Positions 8,864 through 17,350 of a stretch of DNA of 64,000 bases are shown here, in pieces; the stretch's first letter is position 1; every line of letters begins with the position of its first letter. The stretch is taken from the NCBI RefSeq assembly GCF_026000115.1, contig NZ_AP026867.1, forward strand, positions 5,196,001-5,260,000. The letters run 5' to 3'. The notes below the pieces were generated by a model. The model saw only the letters and a list, made by a program, of their open reading frames with translations. It had not been told where the DNA came from and made no database searches. The DNA comes from Aureispira anguillae. Lineage in GTDB: Bacteria; Bacteroidota; Bacteroidia; Chitinophagales; Saprospiraceae. The position numbers and the translations under genes are program-made.

Positions 8864-10489
8864 ATGAAACCAAGAATTCAGACCATTCAACAACGATTGT
8901 TTTTTTTGCTTTTTGCCCTATTATCTCCCATCTTAGCTTTTTGTCAAGATCCTGCTGCCAAAGGAATCGATCAAAAAATTGATGAAGCATTCAAGCCCAT
9001 CGCCGATGCTATCTTTAATTTTGTTCTTTATTCTATTCCACTAGGTGGAGGTTTATCGGCTCCCATTGTATTAATTGTACTAATTTCAGGAGCTTTGTAT
9101 TTTACCTTTTACTTTGCCTTTCCCAACATTCGTTACCTAGGATTGGCCATCAAAACTGTAAAAGGTGACTTTTATGAGCCTACATCAACCAGCAACATTA
9201 CCCCATCAGATCATCAACGAGCAACGGTCTTAGACGATATGCCCGATACGATTCGTGACGAAAGCGCCCAAGGTGAAGTTACTCCCTTTCAGGCATTAAC
9301 AGCCGCACTTTCAGCTACAGTTGGTCTAGGAAACATTGCAGGGGTTGCCGTAGCCTTGTCGGTTGGTGGTCCTGGAGCTACCTTTTGGATGATTTTGGCA
9401 GGTATTTTAGGAATGGCTACTAAATTTACAGAATGTACCTTGGGGGTAAAATACCGTGAAATTGATGCCGATGGCACTGTTCATGGTGGTCCCATGTATT
9501 ATTTGAGCAAAGGACTTGACAGCAAAGGGCTAGGAGGCTTAGGTAAAGTATTTGCTGTTTTCTTTGCTATTATGTGTGTTGGAGGATCGTTTGGTGGAGG
9601 AAATATGTTCCAAGCCAATCAAGCGGCTGCTCAATTCTTAAGCATGGTTTATGGCAATGATATTCCTCTTGCTGCAAAAACTATTTTTGGTGTTATTATC
9701 GCCATTTTAGTAGCTGTTGTGATTATTGGAGGTATCAAACGAATTGGTCAAGTAACTGAAAAAATAGTTCCTTTTATGGCCGTACTTTACGTTGGTGCAG
9801 CTATTGTTATTATAATTATGAATATAGCTGCCATACCTGCTGCTGTGGGGCTTATTTTTTCTGGTGCATTTACACCAACCGCTGCTGTAGGTGGTTTTAT
9901 TGGGGTTTTGATTCAAGGTTTTCAACGTGCTGCCTTCTCTAATGAAGCTGGTGTAGGTTCTGCTGCTATTGCCCACTCTGCGGTACGTACAGCACATCCT
10001 GCTAGTGAAGGAATGGTTGCTTTATTAGAGCCTTTTATTGATACCGTTGTCATTTGTACCATGACGGCTTTGGTTTTGATTGTTACCAATATTGATGGTG
10101 GTTTTATGACCTACGGTTCTCAGGTTCCTGATGGTGTTGTAGTAACTTCTACTGCATTTGAATCTACCATACCAGGTGCGTCTTATATTTTAACCATTGC
10201 GGTGGTTTTATTCGCTTTTTCTACCATGTTATCATGGTCTTATTATGGTCTACAAGCTTGGAAATACCTATTTGGAAAAGGAAAAACAACAGATTTAGTT
10301 TATAAAGTCTTGTTCTGTGTTTTTGTAGTGATTGGTTCTGCTGCTGGCTTAGGCTCTGTGGTTCACTTTTCAGATGCCATGATTTTTGCAATGGTATTCC
10401 CCAACATCATTGGTTTATTAATCTTAGCCCCTGTGGTCAAAGAAGAAGTTGCTAAATATGTTGCGTTTACCAAAAACTATAAAAAATAA
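8864..10489 (+). CDS. Sodium:alanine symporter, AGCS family
   Basis: Inner-membrane transporter coupling sodium (or proton) entry to uptake of alanine, glycine or a similar amino acid. The family signature GLGNIAGVAVALSVGGPGATFW is present near residues 151-172, followed by KFTECTLGVKYRE, GGPMYYL, AAFSNEAGVGSAAIAH and about ten hydrophobic segments. Length 541 aa is slightly long because of an N-terminal hydrophobic, signal-like segment (FFLLFALLSPILAFC) and a hydrophilic insert near residues 105-140. The gene stands alone, with a mobile element just upstream and a strong hairpin downstream. Substrate specificity cannot be read from the sequence. Confidence 0.93.
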   Translation: MKPRIQTIQQRLFFLLFALLSPILAFCQDPAAKGIDQKIDEAFKPIADAIFNFVLYSIPLGGGLSAPIVLIVLISGALYFTFYFAFPNIRYLGLAIKTVKGDFYEPTSTSNITPSDHQRATVLDDMPDTIRDESAQGEVTPFQALTAALSATVGLGNIAGVAVALSVGGPGATFWMILAGILGMATKFTECTLGVKYREIDADGTVHGGPMYYLSKGLDSKGLGGLGKVFAVFFAIMCVGGSFGGGNMFQANQAAAQFLSMVYGNDIPLAAKTIFGVIIAILVAVVIIGGIKRIGQVTEKIVPFMAVLYVGAAIVIIIMNIAAIPAAVGLIFSGAFTPTAAVGGFIGVLIQGFQRAAFSNEAGVGSAAIAHSAVRTAHPASEGMVALLEPFIDTVVICTMTALVLIVTNIDGGFMTYGSQVPDGVVVTSTAFESTIPGASYILTIAVVLFAFSTMLSWSYYGLQAWKYLFGKGKTTDLVYKVLFCVFVVIGSAAGLGSVVHFSDAMIFAMVFPNIIGLLILAPVVKEEVAKYVAFTKNYKK

Positions 10490-10514
10490 GTTTTAACTCA
10501 AGCCTTATTGGTTA

Positions 10515-10551
10515 CAATGCGCCTAAACTCAAAAGGAGTTTAGGCGCATTG
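10515..10551 (+). terminator. Strong hairpin, terminator of the symporter gene
   Basis: CAATGCGCCTAAACTC (10515-10530) and GAGTTTAGGCGCATTG (10536-10551) form a perfect 16-bp stem with a 5-nt loop. The T-tract after it is poor (CTTTAAATT), so termination may be bidirectional or leaky. Confidence 0.75.
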
Positions 10552-10565
10552 CTTTAAATTGAAAA

Positions 10566-10591
10566 AGAGGCTATCGAAAAATCAATAGCCT
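10566..10591. terminator. Second hairpin, possible minus-strand terminator
   Basis: GAGGCTAT (10566-10573) and ATAGCCTC (10584-10591) form an 8-bp stem. On the minus strand it is followed by TTTTTC, so it could have ended the decayed minus-strand gene at 10662-11049, about 70 bp after that frame's last stop. Confidence 0.5.
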
Positions 10592-10661
10592 CCCATTCTT
10601 TTGCAGCAATAATAGAATTCTGAATGGATTTATAAAAGCAAGCAACTTTCAACCTAATGCT

Positions 10662-11049
10662 TTAACTATCCAATGAATCAAAGAAAGGTTTAGGAACAAC
10701 TTAGTAAGCAAGTCCAACATAAATAACAAACGTTCCTGCTCGATTCTTTTCTTCAGAAATAATAACACGTTAGCCTTTTTTATTCTTCTTAAACCATTGC
10801 CATGCAGAATCAATATCTCAAACAATGGTATTCATCAAAAAAAAACATTCACTTAAATTCCAAACTAGCTTTGCCTTTAACATTCGTACGCTATGTTAAC
10901 TAGCTAAGAAATTAACTGTCTGCCTTCCCTCCTTTGTCTACCATCAGTTGCTATAACGGATCTGATTTCAATAATTTATTATTTGTGTTAACATTAATTT
11001 CAAGGCTCACTTCATTGCATTTCCATTTCAAAAGTCTTCTAAACTGCAT
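10662..11049 (-). pseudogene. Decayed gene, unknown family
   Basis: Minus-strand translation gives protein-like sequence broken by stops. From the ATG at 11049 the frame reads MQFRRLLKWKCNEVSLEIN and on to KSDPL before a stop, then QLMVDKGGKADS, further stops, and NVKGKASLEFK. Near the run of nine A at 10837-10845 the sense shifts frame and continues as DIDSAWQWFKKNKKG, stop, RVIISEEKNRAGTFVIYVG, LAY, stop, VVPKPFFDSLDS, stop. The composition resembles a real protein rather than random AT-rich DNA, but I do not recognise the family. A terminator-like hairpin lies downstream at 10566-10591. This fills most of a 1-kb gap that otherwise has no gene. Confidence 0.4.
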
Positions 11050-11536
11050 ACGACCAAAGATCCCTTGTTTCCTAACAATTGACTATAGTTCAATTGGATC
11101 GCAAACAAGCTCTCCAGTTACTAGAAGCAAAACAGCAGTTCAATACATGATTTATCCACTGCTGGTTCTTATACTATATACCCAAAAACTTCAAAGGTTA
11201 TCAAATCCATTATTTTTTATTGTGGTTTTAGAATTGAGACAAGAATCGCCAAAGATAAATGAGGTAGATTTAAAATAATTTGCTTATCATTGACAGACAA
11301 ACCCATAGTTCTTTTTGTATTTTGATCAAAACACAAAAAATACGATTGTATCTAGTAAAAATAATGGGGTAATTAATTTGTAATTTGATATTTGGCACCC
11401 TTATAGCTCTAGTAGTTATACATCAAACAATAAATTAATATAATTCTTCACATTATTTCTGTATACTTATAGTCTATAACTTGTGGGTTTTGGATTTCTA
11501 TAGAATATTGTGTGTATAAAAAGGGATTAAAATAAC
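11050..11536. other. Region upstream of folA with a palindrome and a sigma-54-like site
   Basis: No gene is supported; a plus-strand frame at 10934-11278 begins with TTG and looks random. A near-perfect palindrome centred on GATC spans 11312-11339 (arms TTTTTGTATTTT and AAAACACAAAAA, one mismatch). TTGGCACCCTTATAGCT at 11392-11408 has GG and GC separated by exactly ten bases, the spacing of a -24/-12 sigma-54 promoter, although the -12 box is TAGC rather than TTGC. Confidence 0.35.
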
Positions 11537-12034
11537 ATGAGAGTATCAACAATTGTAGGGATGGGCAATCATAATGAAATAGGCAAGGGAAATGATATTC
11601 CTTGGTACTTGCCTGCCGACCTCAAATATTTTAAAAAAATCACATCTGGACACCCCATTATCATGGGGCGAAAGTGTTTTGAATCTATTGGAAAACCACT
11701 CCCCAACCGAACCAATATCATTGTTAGCCGAAATCCTGAATTTCATATCGATGGCTGTATTTTAGTCCATTCTATTGGCGCAGCATTGGCAGTAGCACAA
11801 GACAAAGGAGCAGAGGAAGCATTTATTATTGGAGGAGGAGAAATTTATAAAAAAGGGCTACCGCTTTCTACTCGGCTATATTTAACGACCATTGATATAA
11901 CGGTTAAGGATGCTGATGTGTTCTTTCCTAAAATCAATATGGATCATTGGAATGTAATTAGCCAAGAGGCACATCAAAAAGATGCCAAGAATCCTTACGA
12001 TTATACCTTCAAAGTCTTAGAACGCAAAGAATAA
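11537..12034 (+). CDS. folA: Dihydrofolate reductase
   Basis: Reduces dihydrofolate to tetrahydrofolate with NADPH in the cytoplasm. The DHFR core is complete: VGMGNHNEIGKGNDIPWYLP at the N-terminus, the acidic active-site residue in LPADLKYFK, the NADPH-binding stretch PIIMGRKCFESIGKPLPNR, and FIIGGGEIY. Length 165 aa is typical. The next gene starts 2 bp after the stop, so the two are very probably cotranscribed. Thymidylate synthase, the common partner, is not in the window. Confidence 0.97.
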   Translation: MRVSTIVGMGNHNEIGKGNDIPWYLPADLKYFKKITSGHPIIMGRKCFESIGKPLPNRTNIIVSRNPEFHIDGCILVHSIGAALAVAQDKGAEEAFIIGGGEIYKKGLPLSTRLYLTTIDITVKDADVFFPKINMDHWNVISQEAHQKDAKNPYDYTFKVLERKE

Positions 12035-12036
12035 AA

Positions 12037-13026
12037 ATGGTTTTGCGTTTTCAAAATATCAAAGGACCTCTACAGTGGCTAAGTGTACTTACCGACTTAG
12101 CCATGCTAGGTTTAACGATTTTTGATTTACTTTGGCTAATGTTTGACGCATTGTATACCATGCATACAGTTCAAGCATTCGTTGATCCTATCTTGCCTTT
12201 TTATCGATCGATTCATCAAGATTTTTATGTTTATGATGGGATTATTGTCTCTATTTTTATAACGGAATTCATTGGGCGTTGGCTGATCGCTATCTATCAA
12301 AAGACATATGACAAATGGTTCTTCTACCCTTTTATCCACTGGTATGATGTCTTAGGCTGCTTCCCCACAGGATCTTTTCGTATTTTGCGCTTATTCCGAA
12401 TTATAGGGCTTACCTATCGCCTACACAAATGGCAAGTCATTGATCTCCATAACTATGCATTAATTAATATTTTAAGGCACTACTATAACATTGCTATTGA
12501 AGAAATTTCAGATCGAGTTGTTATCAAGGTTTTAGAAGAAACCAAAAATGAAATCAACCGAGGACAACCAATCAATGATGCTATTGTACAGGAAGTTATT
12601 CGACCTCGCCAGTCCGAAATCACAACAATTCTTAGTCAGGTCATCCAAGATGGCGTTCGAGAAAAGTACCCTCAATACCGAAAATTATTAGCCAAACACA
12701 TCTCGAAAACAGTACAAGATACGGTTTCTAAAAATCCTGAGGTGCAGCAAATTGAACGCATTCCTGTTGTTGGTGCGCCAATCCAACAAAGCCTAAATTC
12801 AGCAACCAGCCAAATTGTTTTTGGTGTCATTGATCGACTTATTTTAGATATAAGTGCTGCCAAAAATCAAAAGACAATTAGTCTAGTATTAGATAGTGTA
12901 TTGGAAGTTTTTTTGCAGCATCCCTCTTTACAAAATTCAGACTTGAGCAACGCCTTGATTATTGACTCGATCGACCTTATTGTCAAACGAGTGCAAGTAA
13001 AACAATGGAAAAATGCTGCTTTATAA
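12037..13026 (+). CDS. Voltage-sensor-like membrane protein without a pore domain
   Basis: The first ~150 residues contain hydrophobic segments near 14-42 and 66-90 (IIVSIFITEFIGRWLIAIY), then WYDVLGCFP and an S4-like helix FRILRLFRIIGLTYRLHKW with arginines every third or fourth position. This resembles the S1-S4 voltage sensor of ion-transport proteins. No pore helix or selectivity filter follows. Residues 160-329 are instead a soluble, mostly helical domain of unknown function (ITTILSQVIQDGVREKYPQY, PEVQQIERIPVVGAPIQQS). It starts 2 bp after folA. It could be a voltage-responsive regulator or simply a related membrane protein; the call is by motif pattern only. Confidence 0.7.
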   Translation: MVLRFQNIKGPLQWLSVLTDLAMLGLTIFDLLWLMFDALYTMHTVQAFVDPILPFYRSIHQDFYVYDGIIVSIFITEFIGRWLIAIYQKTYDKWFFYPFIHWYDVLGCFPTGSFRILRLFRIIGLTYRLHKWQVIDLHNYALINILRHYYNIAIEEISDRVVIKVLEETKNEINRGQPINDAIVQEVIRPRQSEITTILSQVIQDGVREKYPQYRKLLAKHISKTVQDTVSKNPEVQQIERIPVVGAPIQQSLNSATSQIVFGVIDRLILDISAAKNQKTISLVLDSVLEVFLQHPSLQNSDLSNALIIDSIDLIVKRVQVKQWKNAAL

Positions 13027-13132
13027 AAGCGATCCTTTCTATAACTTTCTATAATAGGGGTATCCAATACGAGCTAAAAGCCGTTCATTAAGTTTAGAAA
13101 AGCAAGTTCAGTCCCCATTCAAAATTTAGATT

Positions 13133-15508
13133 ATGAATACAACAGCGATAAGAGCACTTTGTATCAATGGAACACAAGCTTATTATGATTATTTGGATAA
13201 GAATGATCGTGGTTTGCAACGCATCGGAATTGCTGCTATACTTGCTTTGCCTAAGGGGTTATTTCAAGTCAAAATAAATGGAAATCTATTTGATACTGAA
13301 GCGATCTTTTTTTTGTTGAAAACCAATCATAAAAAATTGAACAGCTCCCAAATTCAGGTTGTTTCTTATGATAAAAATAGCAAGACTTTGATTTTGCGAC
13401 CAGAAGAGCAATATCATGCTTTGTTCACCCAATTAACGCCCACCGATTTAGAGATTATTTCAGATCTCAAGTTTTTGGTAGAACGGGTAAAACTTTGGTA
13501 TGAAAAAAATGGTGGTGCCTTGCAGTTACCGACTCAATGTTCTCCTCTTAAAAACAAACTTAAATCAATTGATTTTTTCAACAATATATTACCCTCTAAT
13601 AATCAAAAGGAAGCAATTTTTACTATTTTTAATCATCCACTCAGTTATATCTGGGGGGCACCTGGAACGGGCAAAACGCAGGCAGTTTTATCTTATGCTT
13701 TATTGCATTATTTAAAAAATGGCTACAAAGTGGCGATTTTGGCTCCTACTAATAATGCCATTGAGCAAGTATTGAGAGGAGTAATTGCCATGACGGACAA
13801 AGCCAAGATCCAACGAGAGCAGATTATTCGCTTAGGCACACCATCCAAGGCATTTGCAGATGAGTTCCCAGAAGTTTGTGAAGCAAGAGGCATTATAAAG
13901 CAATTGGAAGAATTAAAAAATCAAGCAAAAATAATAGAGAAAGTATTGCTCTACAAAAGCTATGAATTGTTGCTAAATATACTTCAAGAGGGAGAAGGGA
14001 TTTTTGTAGAATTACAAACGCTCAAAAATAAACTGGATAATTTGGTCATTGAGGAACGTAAGTTATTAGTACAAATCAATGCCACTAAAAAGAAGATAGA
14101 GCGCCGCCAAAAACAAATCCAAACCATAAAATCAACGATTCGTATTCTTGATCGAAAAATTCAACAACTCGATTCAACCATGGCTCGTGGAAGTCTTCAT
14201 AACTTAGCTCAACTAAAAAAAGACAAAGCCCAATTACAGCAAGAATACCGTGCTATTGAAGATGAAATAGATGACTTTTTAGCTCATAGTGAACTTTTAG
14301 AGGAGGATAGAAAGACCGCCTTGATTGTCGTCAACCAACAAAAGACAAAACTCCACACTAAAATAGAATTTATAGAAACAGAGTTCAAAAAAAATAATGC
14401 AACTGCCCTAGTTCAAGATTTATTGTCTGATCGTTCTGAGTTAGTAGAAGCTGCAATTCAAAAAATAAAAACGGCTTACCAAAACAATCAAGTCGAATTG
14501 GGGGCATTAGCAGACTCCTATGCTGCAATCTCTATTGATCAACTCAAACACGAACAGGCTGCCATCAAACAGCAACAGACCTTATTAAGTGGCTATTCCA
14601 CAGAAGAACGACTAAAAAATGTTCGTATTATTGCTGCTACGCTAGATGGTTATATTGGTCGCTTTATGGAAGAAAAACTACCTGTTCACCATATCTTTAT
14701 AGATGAGGCAGGCTATGCTAATATAGCAAAAGTACTTCCGCTCTTTAATCATCGTGTTCCAATTACGCTACTTGGCGATCATAAACAACTGCCTCCAGTT
14801 TGTGAAATTAGCGACCAAACCATTGCTAGAGATCCTAGTTATCACGATGCATTTATTTGGGGGCAATCTGCTATCTACGCAACAGGGCTTTTTTTCAAAG
14901 AAAAAGAAGAAGCCTTAAAAGAATACATTCGCAATAGCCCTCTAAGACTCAAGGCCATGCAAAAAGCAGACCTTAACCAAACCTATCGTTTTGGGAGTAA
15001 CCTCGCTCAAGTCCTCAATCAATATGTTTATCAAAATGGATTTGAATCAGCTGTTACCAAAGAAAAAACAACAATTTATTATGTGGATGCTCCTAAACCT
15101 TCTAGTTCGAAAAAAAAGCGAGAAAATAATACAGAAGCATTGCTGATCCAGGCACTCGTTTCCCAAATAGAAGATGATTTTGTTATTTTAACCCCTTATA
15201 GAAATCAACTCAAACTCCTAGGCGATTTGCTCCCTCAAGCTCGAAAAAATCAGCAAATTATTACCGTTCATGGTTCACAAGGTAGAGAGTGGTCTACGGT
15301 AATTCTGTCTTTAGTAGACACCTATGATAAATGGTTTACGGATAGTCAAAATAATTTATCCAAGGGGCTAAACTTAATCAATACTGCGGTAAGTCGAGCC
15401 AAAAAACAATTGATTATTGTAGGAGATGTCCGCTTTTGGAAACGTCAAGAAGGGCAATTAATCAAGGGGCTTTTAGATATAGGAATTCCTCTTGTTGAAA
15501 AAAAATGA
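13133..15508 (+). CDS. Superfamily 1 helicase, UPF1-like, with coiled-coil insertion
   Basis: An ATP-dependent nucleic acid helicase of the AAA_11/AAA_12 type. Walker A is WGAPGTGKTQAV near residue 178, the motif Ia-like LAPTNNAIEQVL follows, Walker B is IFIDEAGYAN near 523, motif III is LLGDHKQLPPV, motif IV-V features are LNQTYRFG and VHGSQGREWSTVI, and motif VI is NTAVSRAKKQLIIVGD. Between motif Ia and Walker B is a long charged coiled coil (about 255-470). The N-terminal 150 residues are not recognised. I see no fused nuclease domain. The gene is flanked by 106 and 88 bp, so it is probably monocistronic. The substrate (DNA or RNA) is not evident. Confidence 0.9.
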   Translation: MNTTAIRALCINGTQAYYDYLDKNDRGLQRIGIAAILALPKGLFQVKINGNLFDTEAIFFLLKTNHKKLNSSQIQVVSYDKNSKTLILRPEEQYHALFTQLTPTDLEIISDLKFLVERVKLWYEKNGGALQLPTQCSPLKNKLKSIDFFNNILPSNNQKEAIFTIFNHPLSYIWGAPGTGKTQAVLSYALLHYLKNGYKVAILAPTNNAIEQVLRGVIAMTDKAKIQREQIIRLGTPSKAFADEFPEVCEARGIIKQLEELKNQAKIIEKVLLYKSYELLLNILQEGEGIFVELQTLKNKLDNLVIEERKLLVQINATKKKIERRQKQIQTIKSTIRILDRKIQQLDSTMARGSLHNLAQLKKDKAQLQQEYRAIEDEIDDFLAHSELLEEDRKTALIVVNQQKTKLHTKIEFIETEFKKNNATALVQDLLSDRSELVEAAIQKIKTAYQNNQVELGALADSYAAISIDQLKHEQAAIKQQQTLLSGYSTEERLKNVRIIAATLDGYIGRFMEEKLPVHHIFIDEAGYANIAKVLPLFNHRVPITLLGDHKQLPPVCEISDQTIARDPSYHDAFIWGQSAIYATGLFFKEKEEALKEYIRNSPLRLKAMQKADLNQTYRFGSNLAQVLNQYVYQNGFESAVTKEKTTIYYVDAPKPSSSKKKRENNTEALLIQALVSQIEDDFVILTPYRNQLKLLGDLLPQARKNQQIITVHGSQGREWSTVILSLVDTYDKWFTDSQNNLSKGLNLINTAVSRAKKQLIIVGDVRFWKRQEGQLIKGLLDIGIPLVEKK

Positions 15509-15572
15509 TTTTTTTTTTCAGTTCTTTAAACCTTTTCAAAAATAGCCTGTTTAGCTTATTGTATTTAACTTT

Positions 15573-15594
15573 AAACAAACTGGTCTAATTTATA
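15573..15594 (+). promoter_or_regulatory. Probable operator of the TetR-type regulator (autoregulatory site)
   Basis: The core ACTGGTCTAATTTATA (15579-15594), preceded by AAACAA, recurs with one change upstream of the SDR gene at 16232-16253. Here it ends 2 bp before the regulator's ATG, so a bound repressor would block its own transcription or translation start. A 22-base match with one mismatch between the two promoters of adjacent genes is unlikely by chance. Confidence 0.75.
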
Positions 15595-15596
15595 AA

Positions 15597-16178
15597 ATGG
15601 GTTACAAACACAAAAAAGAAGACATTATTGCCATTGGATCTGAACTGATTCGAAAAAAAGGATACCACAATGTTGGTATTAATGAAATCTTAAAAGCTTG
15701 TGCCATTCCCAAAGGGTCATTTTATAATTTTTTTGACAGTAAAGAAGATTTTATAGAACAAAGTCTGCAAGAATATGGCAAAAATAGTCTCTCTTTAATT
15801 CAATCTTTTTTGAAAGACAATACCATATCCCCTCTTCAACGGCTAAAAAATCTTTATACTCATCTAATCAATCAAAATCACAAAGATGGTTGCGATGCAG
15901 GTTGTCTAATTAATAATTTGTCGGTAGAATTAGGCGGAACTCATCGAGAACTCGCTCAAATTATTGATTCACAGGTTCAAGGTAATGTCATTGAAATTGC
16001 AGCTTGTATAAAAGAAGGGCAAAACATGGGTGAAATTACCAATGCATTTTCAGCTATTTATATCGCTGAATATATACAGGCAGGTATTTATGGTGCTTTT
16101 TCTAGAATGAAAGCTCAAAAAGACCGAACCTACTTGGACAAGTGGTTTGCAATGACTTTTCAGTTTATTAGCGGTTAA
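15597..16178 (+). CDS. TetR-family repressor, NemR-like
   Basis: The N-terminal helix-turn-helix is typical (IIAIGSELIRKKGYHNVGIN, then EILKACAIPKGSFYNFF). The C-terminal part contains GCLINNLSVELGG and YIQAGIYGAF, the pattern of NemR/AcuR-type regulators, some of which sense reactive electrophiles through cysteines. Two cysteines sit close together here in DGCDAGCL (about residues 99-103). A shared operator before this gene and before the downstream SDR gene shows the likely regulon. Length 193 aa is normal. The inducer is unknown. Confidence 0.9.
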   Translation: MGYKHKKEDIIAIGSELIRKKGYHNVGINEILKACAIPKGSFYNFFDSKEDFIEQSLQEYGKNSLSLIQSFLKDNTISPLQRLKNLYTHLINQNHKDGCDAGCLINNLSVELGGTHRELAQIIDSQVQGNVIEIAACIKEGQNMGEITNAFSAIYIAEYIQAGIYGAFSRMKAQKDRTYLDKWFAMTFQFISG

Positions 16179-16231
16179 GCCGCTTGCTTAAGGATATTAA
16201 AATTTAAATAATAATTTTACACATTAAAAAT

Positions 16232-16258
16232 AAACAGACTGGTCTAATTTATACCAGT
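16232..16258 (+). promoter_or_regulatory. Probable operator upstream of the SDR gene
   Basis: AAACAG plus ACTGGTCTAATTTATA at 16232-16253 repeats the site before the TetR gene. Here it extends into an inverted repeat, ACTGGT (16238-16243) and ACCAGT (16253-16258) with a 9-bp spacer. AGACTGGTCT within it is also nearly palindromic. It lies 37 bp before the SDR start codon, where a repressor would act. Confidence 0.75.
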
Positions 16259-16294
16259 ATTACTTAATTAAAACACCACAAAATAATTACAACA

Positions 16295-17044
16295 ATGAAA
16301 AAATTAGCAAACAAAGTAGCAGTCATTACAGGTGCAACAAGTGGAATGGGATTAGACACTGCAAAACTATTTTTAGCAGAAGGGGCAAAAGTAGTTTTAA
16401 CGGGTCGTTCTCAAGCCAAACTAGACGCTTTGGAGGGTCAACTCGAAGGCGATTATTTATTGGTAAAAGCAGATGCAGCCAATACTTCTGATTCTCATAA
16501 ATTGGTTCAAACTGTGGTAGAAAAATACGGCAAAATTGATGTATTGTTTCTAAATGCGGGTGTCTTTCAAGCACATCCAGTAGGGCAGCTTTCAGAAGCG
16601 ATATTTGATGACATATATGCCATCAATGTAAAGGGGCCTTTGTTTTTGGTCAATGCAGCAGTAGCTCATTTAAACCAAGGAGCATCTATTATTTTTAATA
16701 CCTCTGCGTCTGGTAGTAAAGGAATGCCTGGGGTTTCTATCTATGGTTCAAGTAAAGCAGCCTTGCGTTCGATTGTACGTACCTTAGCCGCAGAACTAGC
16801 TCCTAATGGAATTCGAGTAAACGCAATTAGTCCTGGTCCTATAGAAACTGAAATCTGGGGTAAAACGAATCTATCCGAAGAAGATATCGCAGGTTTTGCA
16901 AGTGGTGTCAGTACACAAATTCCCTTAGGTAGATTTGGGAAAGGTCCTGAAGTTGCTCAAACCGCTCTATTCTTAGCCTCTACAGATGCCTCTTATATCA
17001 CAGGAAGTGAAATACCTGTAGATGGAGGATTGACACAGGTATAA
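16295..17044 (+). CDS. Short-chain dehydrogenase/reductase
   Basis: A classical SDR oxidoreductase using NAD(P)(H). The cofactor motif TGATSGMG is near residue 13, NAG near residue 88, and the catalytic set is Ser in NTSASGS, Tyr150 and Lys154 in YGSSK. PGPIETEIW and the C-terminal SYITGSEIPVDGG are family-typical. Length 249 aa is normal. TGR after the second strand suggests preference for NADP(H), which is inference. The shared operator with the NemR-like regulator suggests induction by a reactive carbonyl or similar compound and a detoxifying role. Confidence 0.92.
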   Translation: MKKLANKVAVITGATSGMGLDTAKLFLAEGAKVVLTGRSQAKLDALEGQLEGDYLLVKADAANTSDSHKLVQTVVEKYGKIDVLFLNAGVFQAHPVGQLSEAIFDDIYAINVKGPLFLVNAAVAHLNQGASIIFNTSASGSKGMPGVSIYGSSKAALRSIVRTLAAELAPNGIRVNAISPGPIETEIWGKTNLSEEDIAGFASGVSTQIPLGRFGKGPEVAQTALFLASTDASYITGSEIPVDGGLTQV

Positions 17045-17122
17045 CTAAGAAGTTTTCACCATAAATTTCAAAATTCATACAATCAAATTTTTCTTTTCCA
17101 CTGGTAACCATCCAGTAAGACA

Positions 17123-17156
17123 ACATGCTCTCTTTCTAAGGAGAGCATGTTTCATT
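17123..17156 (+). terminator. Rho-independent terminator
   Basis: ACATGCTCTC (17123-17132) and GAGAGCATGT (17141-17150) form a perfect 10-bp stem with an 8-nt loop, followed by TTCATTTTT. It ends the SDR gene. Confidence 0.85.
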
Positions 17157-17350
17157 TTTAGCTTTTTTGTTTTTTTTTTGGTATTTGGTAGAATAATATA
17201 GAAATTAGAGTCTGGTTTTCAAAGAAGTCTAAAAATAAGCATTCAAAGAAATTGGCTTAATTTTAGTTTAAACCAAGTTGTAATCAATAGCCTTTTGGTA
17301 CGTCCCTTATTACCAAAAGCTTATTCCCTAGATTAAAAACTAAAATAAGA
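17157..17350. promoter_or_regulatory. Leader of rhodanese-like gene with inverted repeat
   Basis: CTTTTGGTA (17292-17300) and TACCAAAAG (17311-17319) form a perfect 9-bp inverted repeat 31 bp before the ATG at 17351. It could be an operator or a leader hairpin. There is no T-tract, so termination is unlikely. Nothing else is recognised between the terminator and the gene. Confidence 0.4.

Noticed and set aside
10934-11278. Plus-strand frame of 114 codons
   Set aside because: It begins with TTG, has a random-looking composition without a domain, and lies opposite the more protein-like decayed minus-strand frame.
13133-17044. Possible defence island (helicase next to a regulator and oxidoreductase)
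   Set aside because: No nuclease, methylase, toxin or sensor partner is present, and the regulator and SDR share their own operator, giving a simpler explanation.
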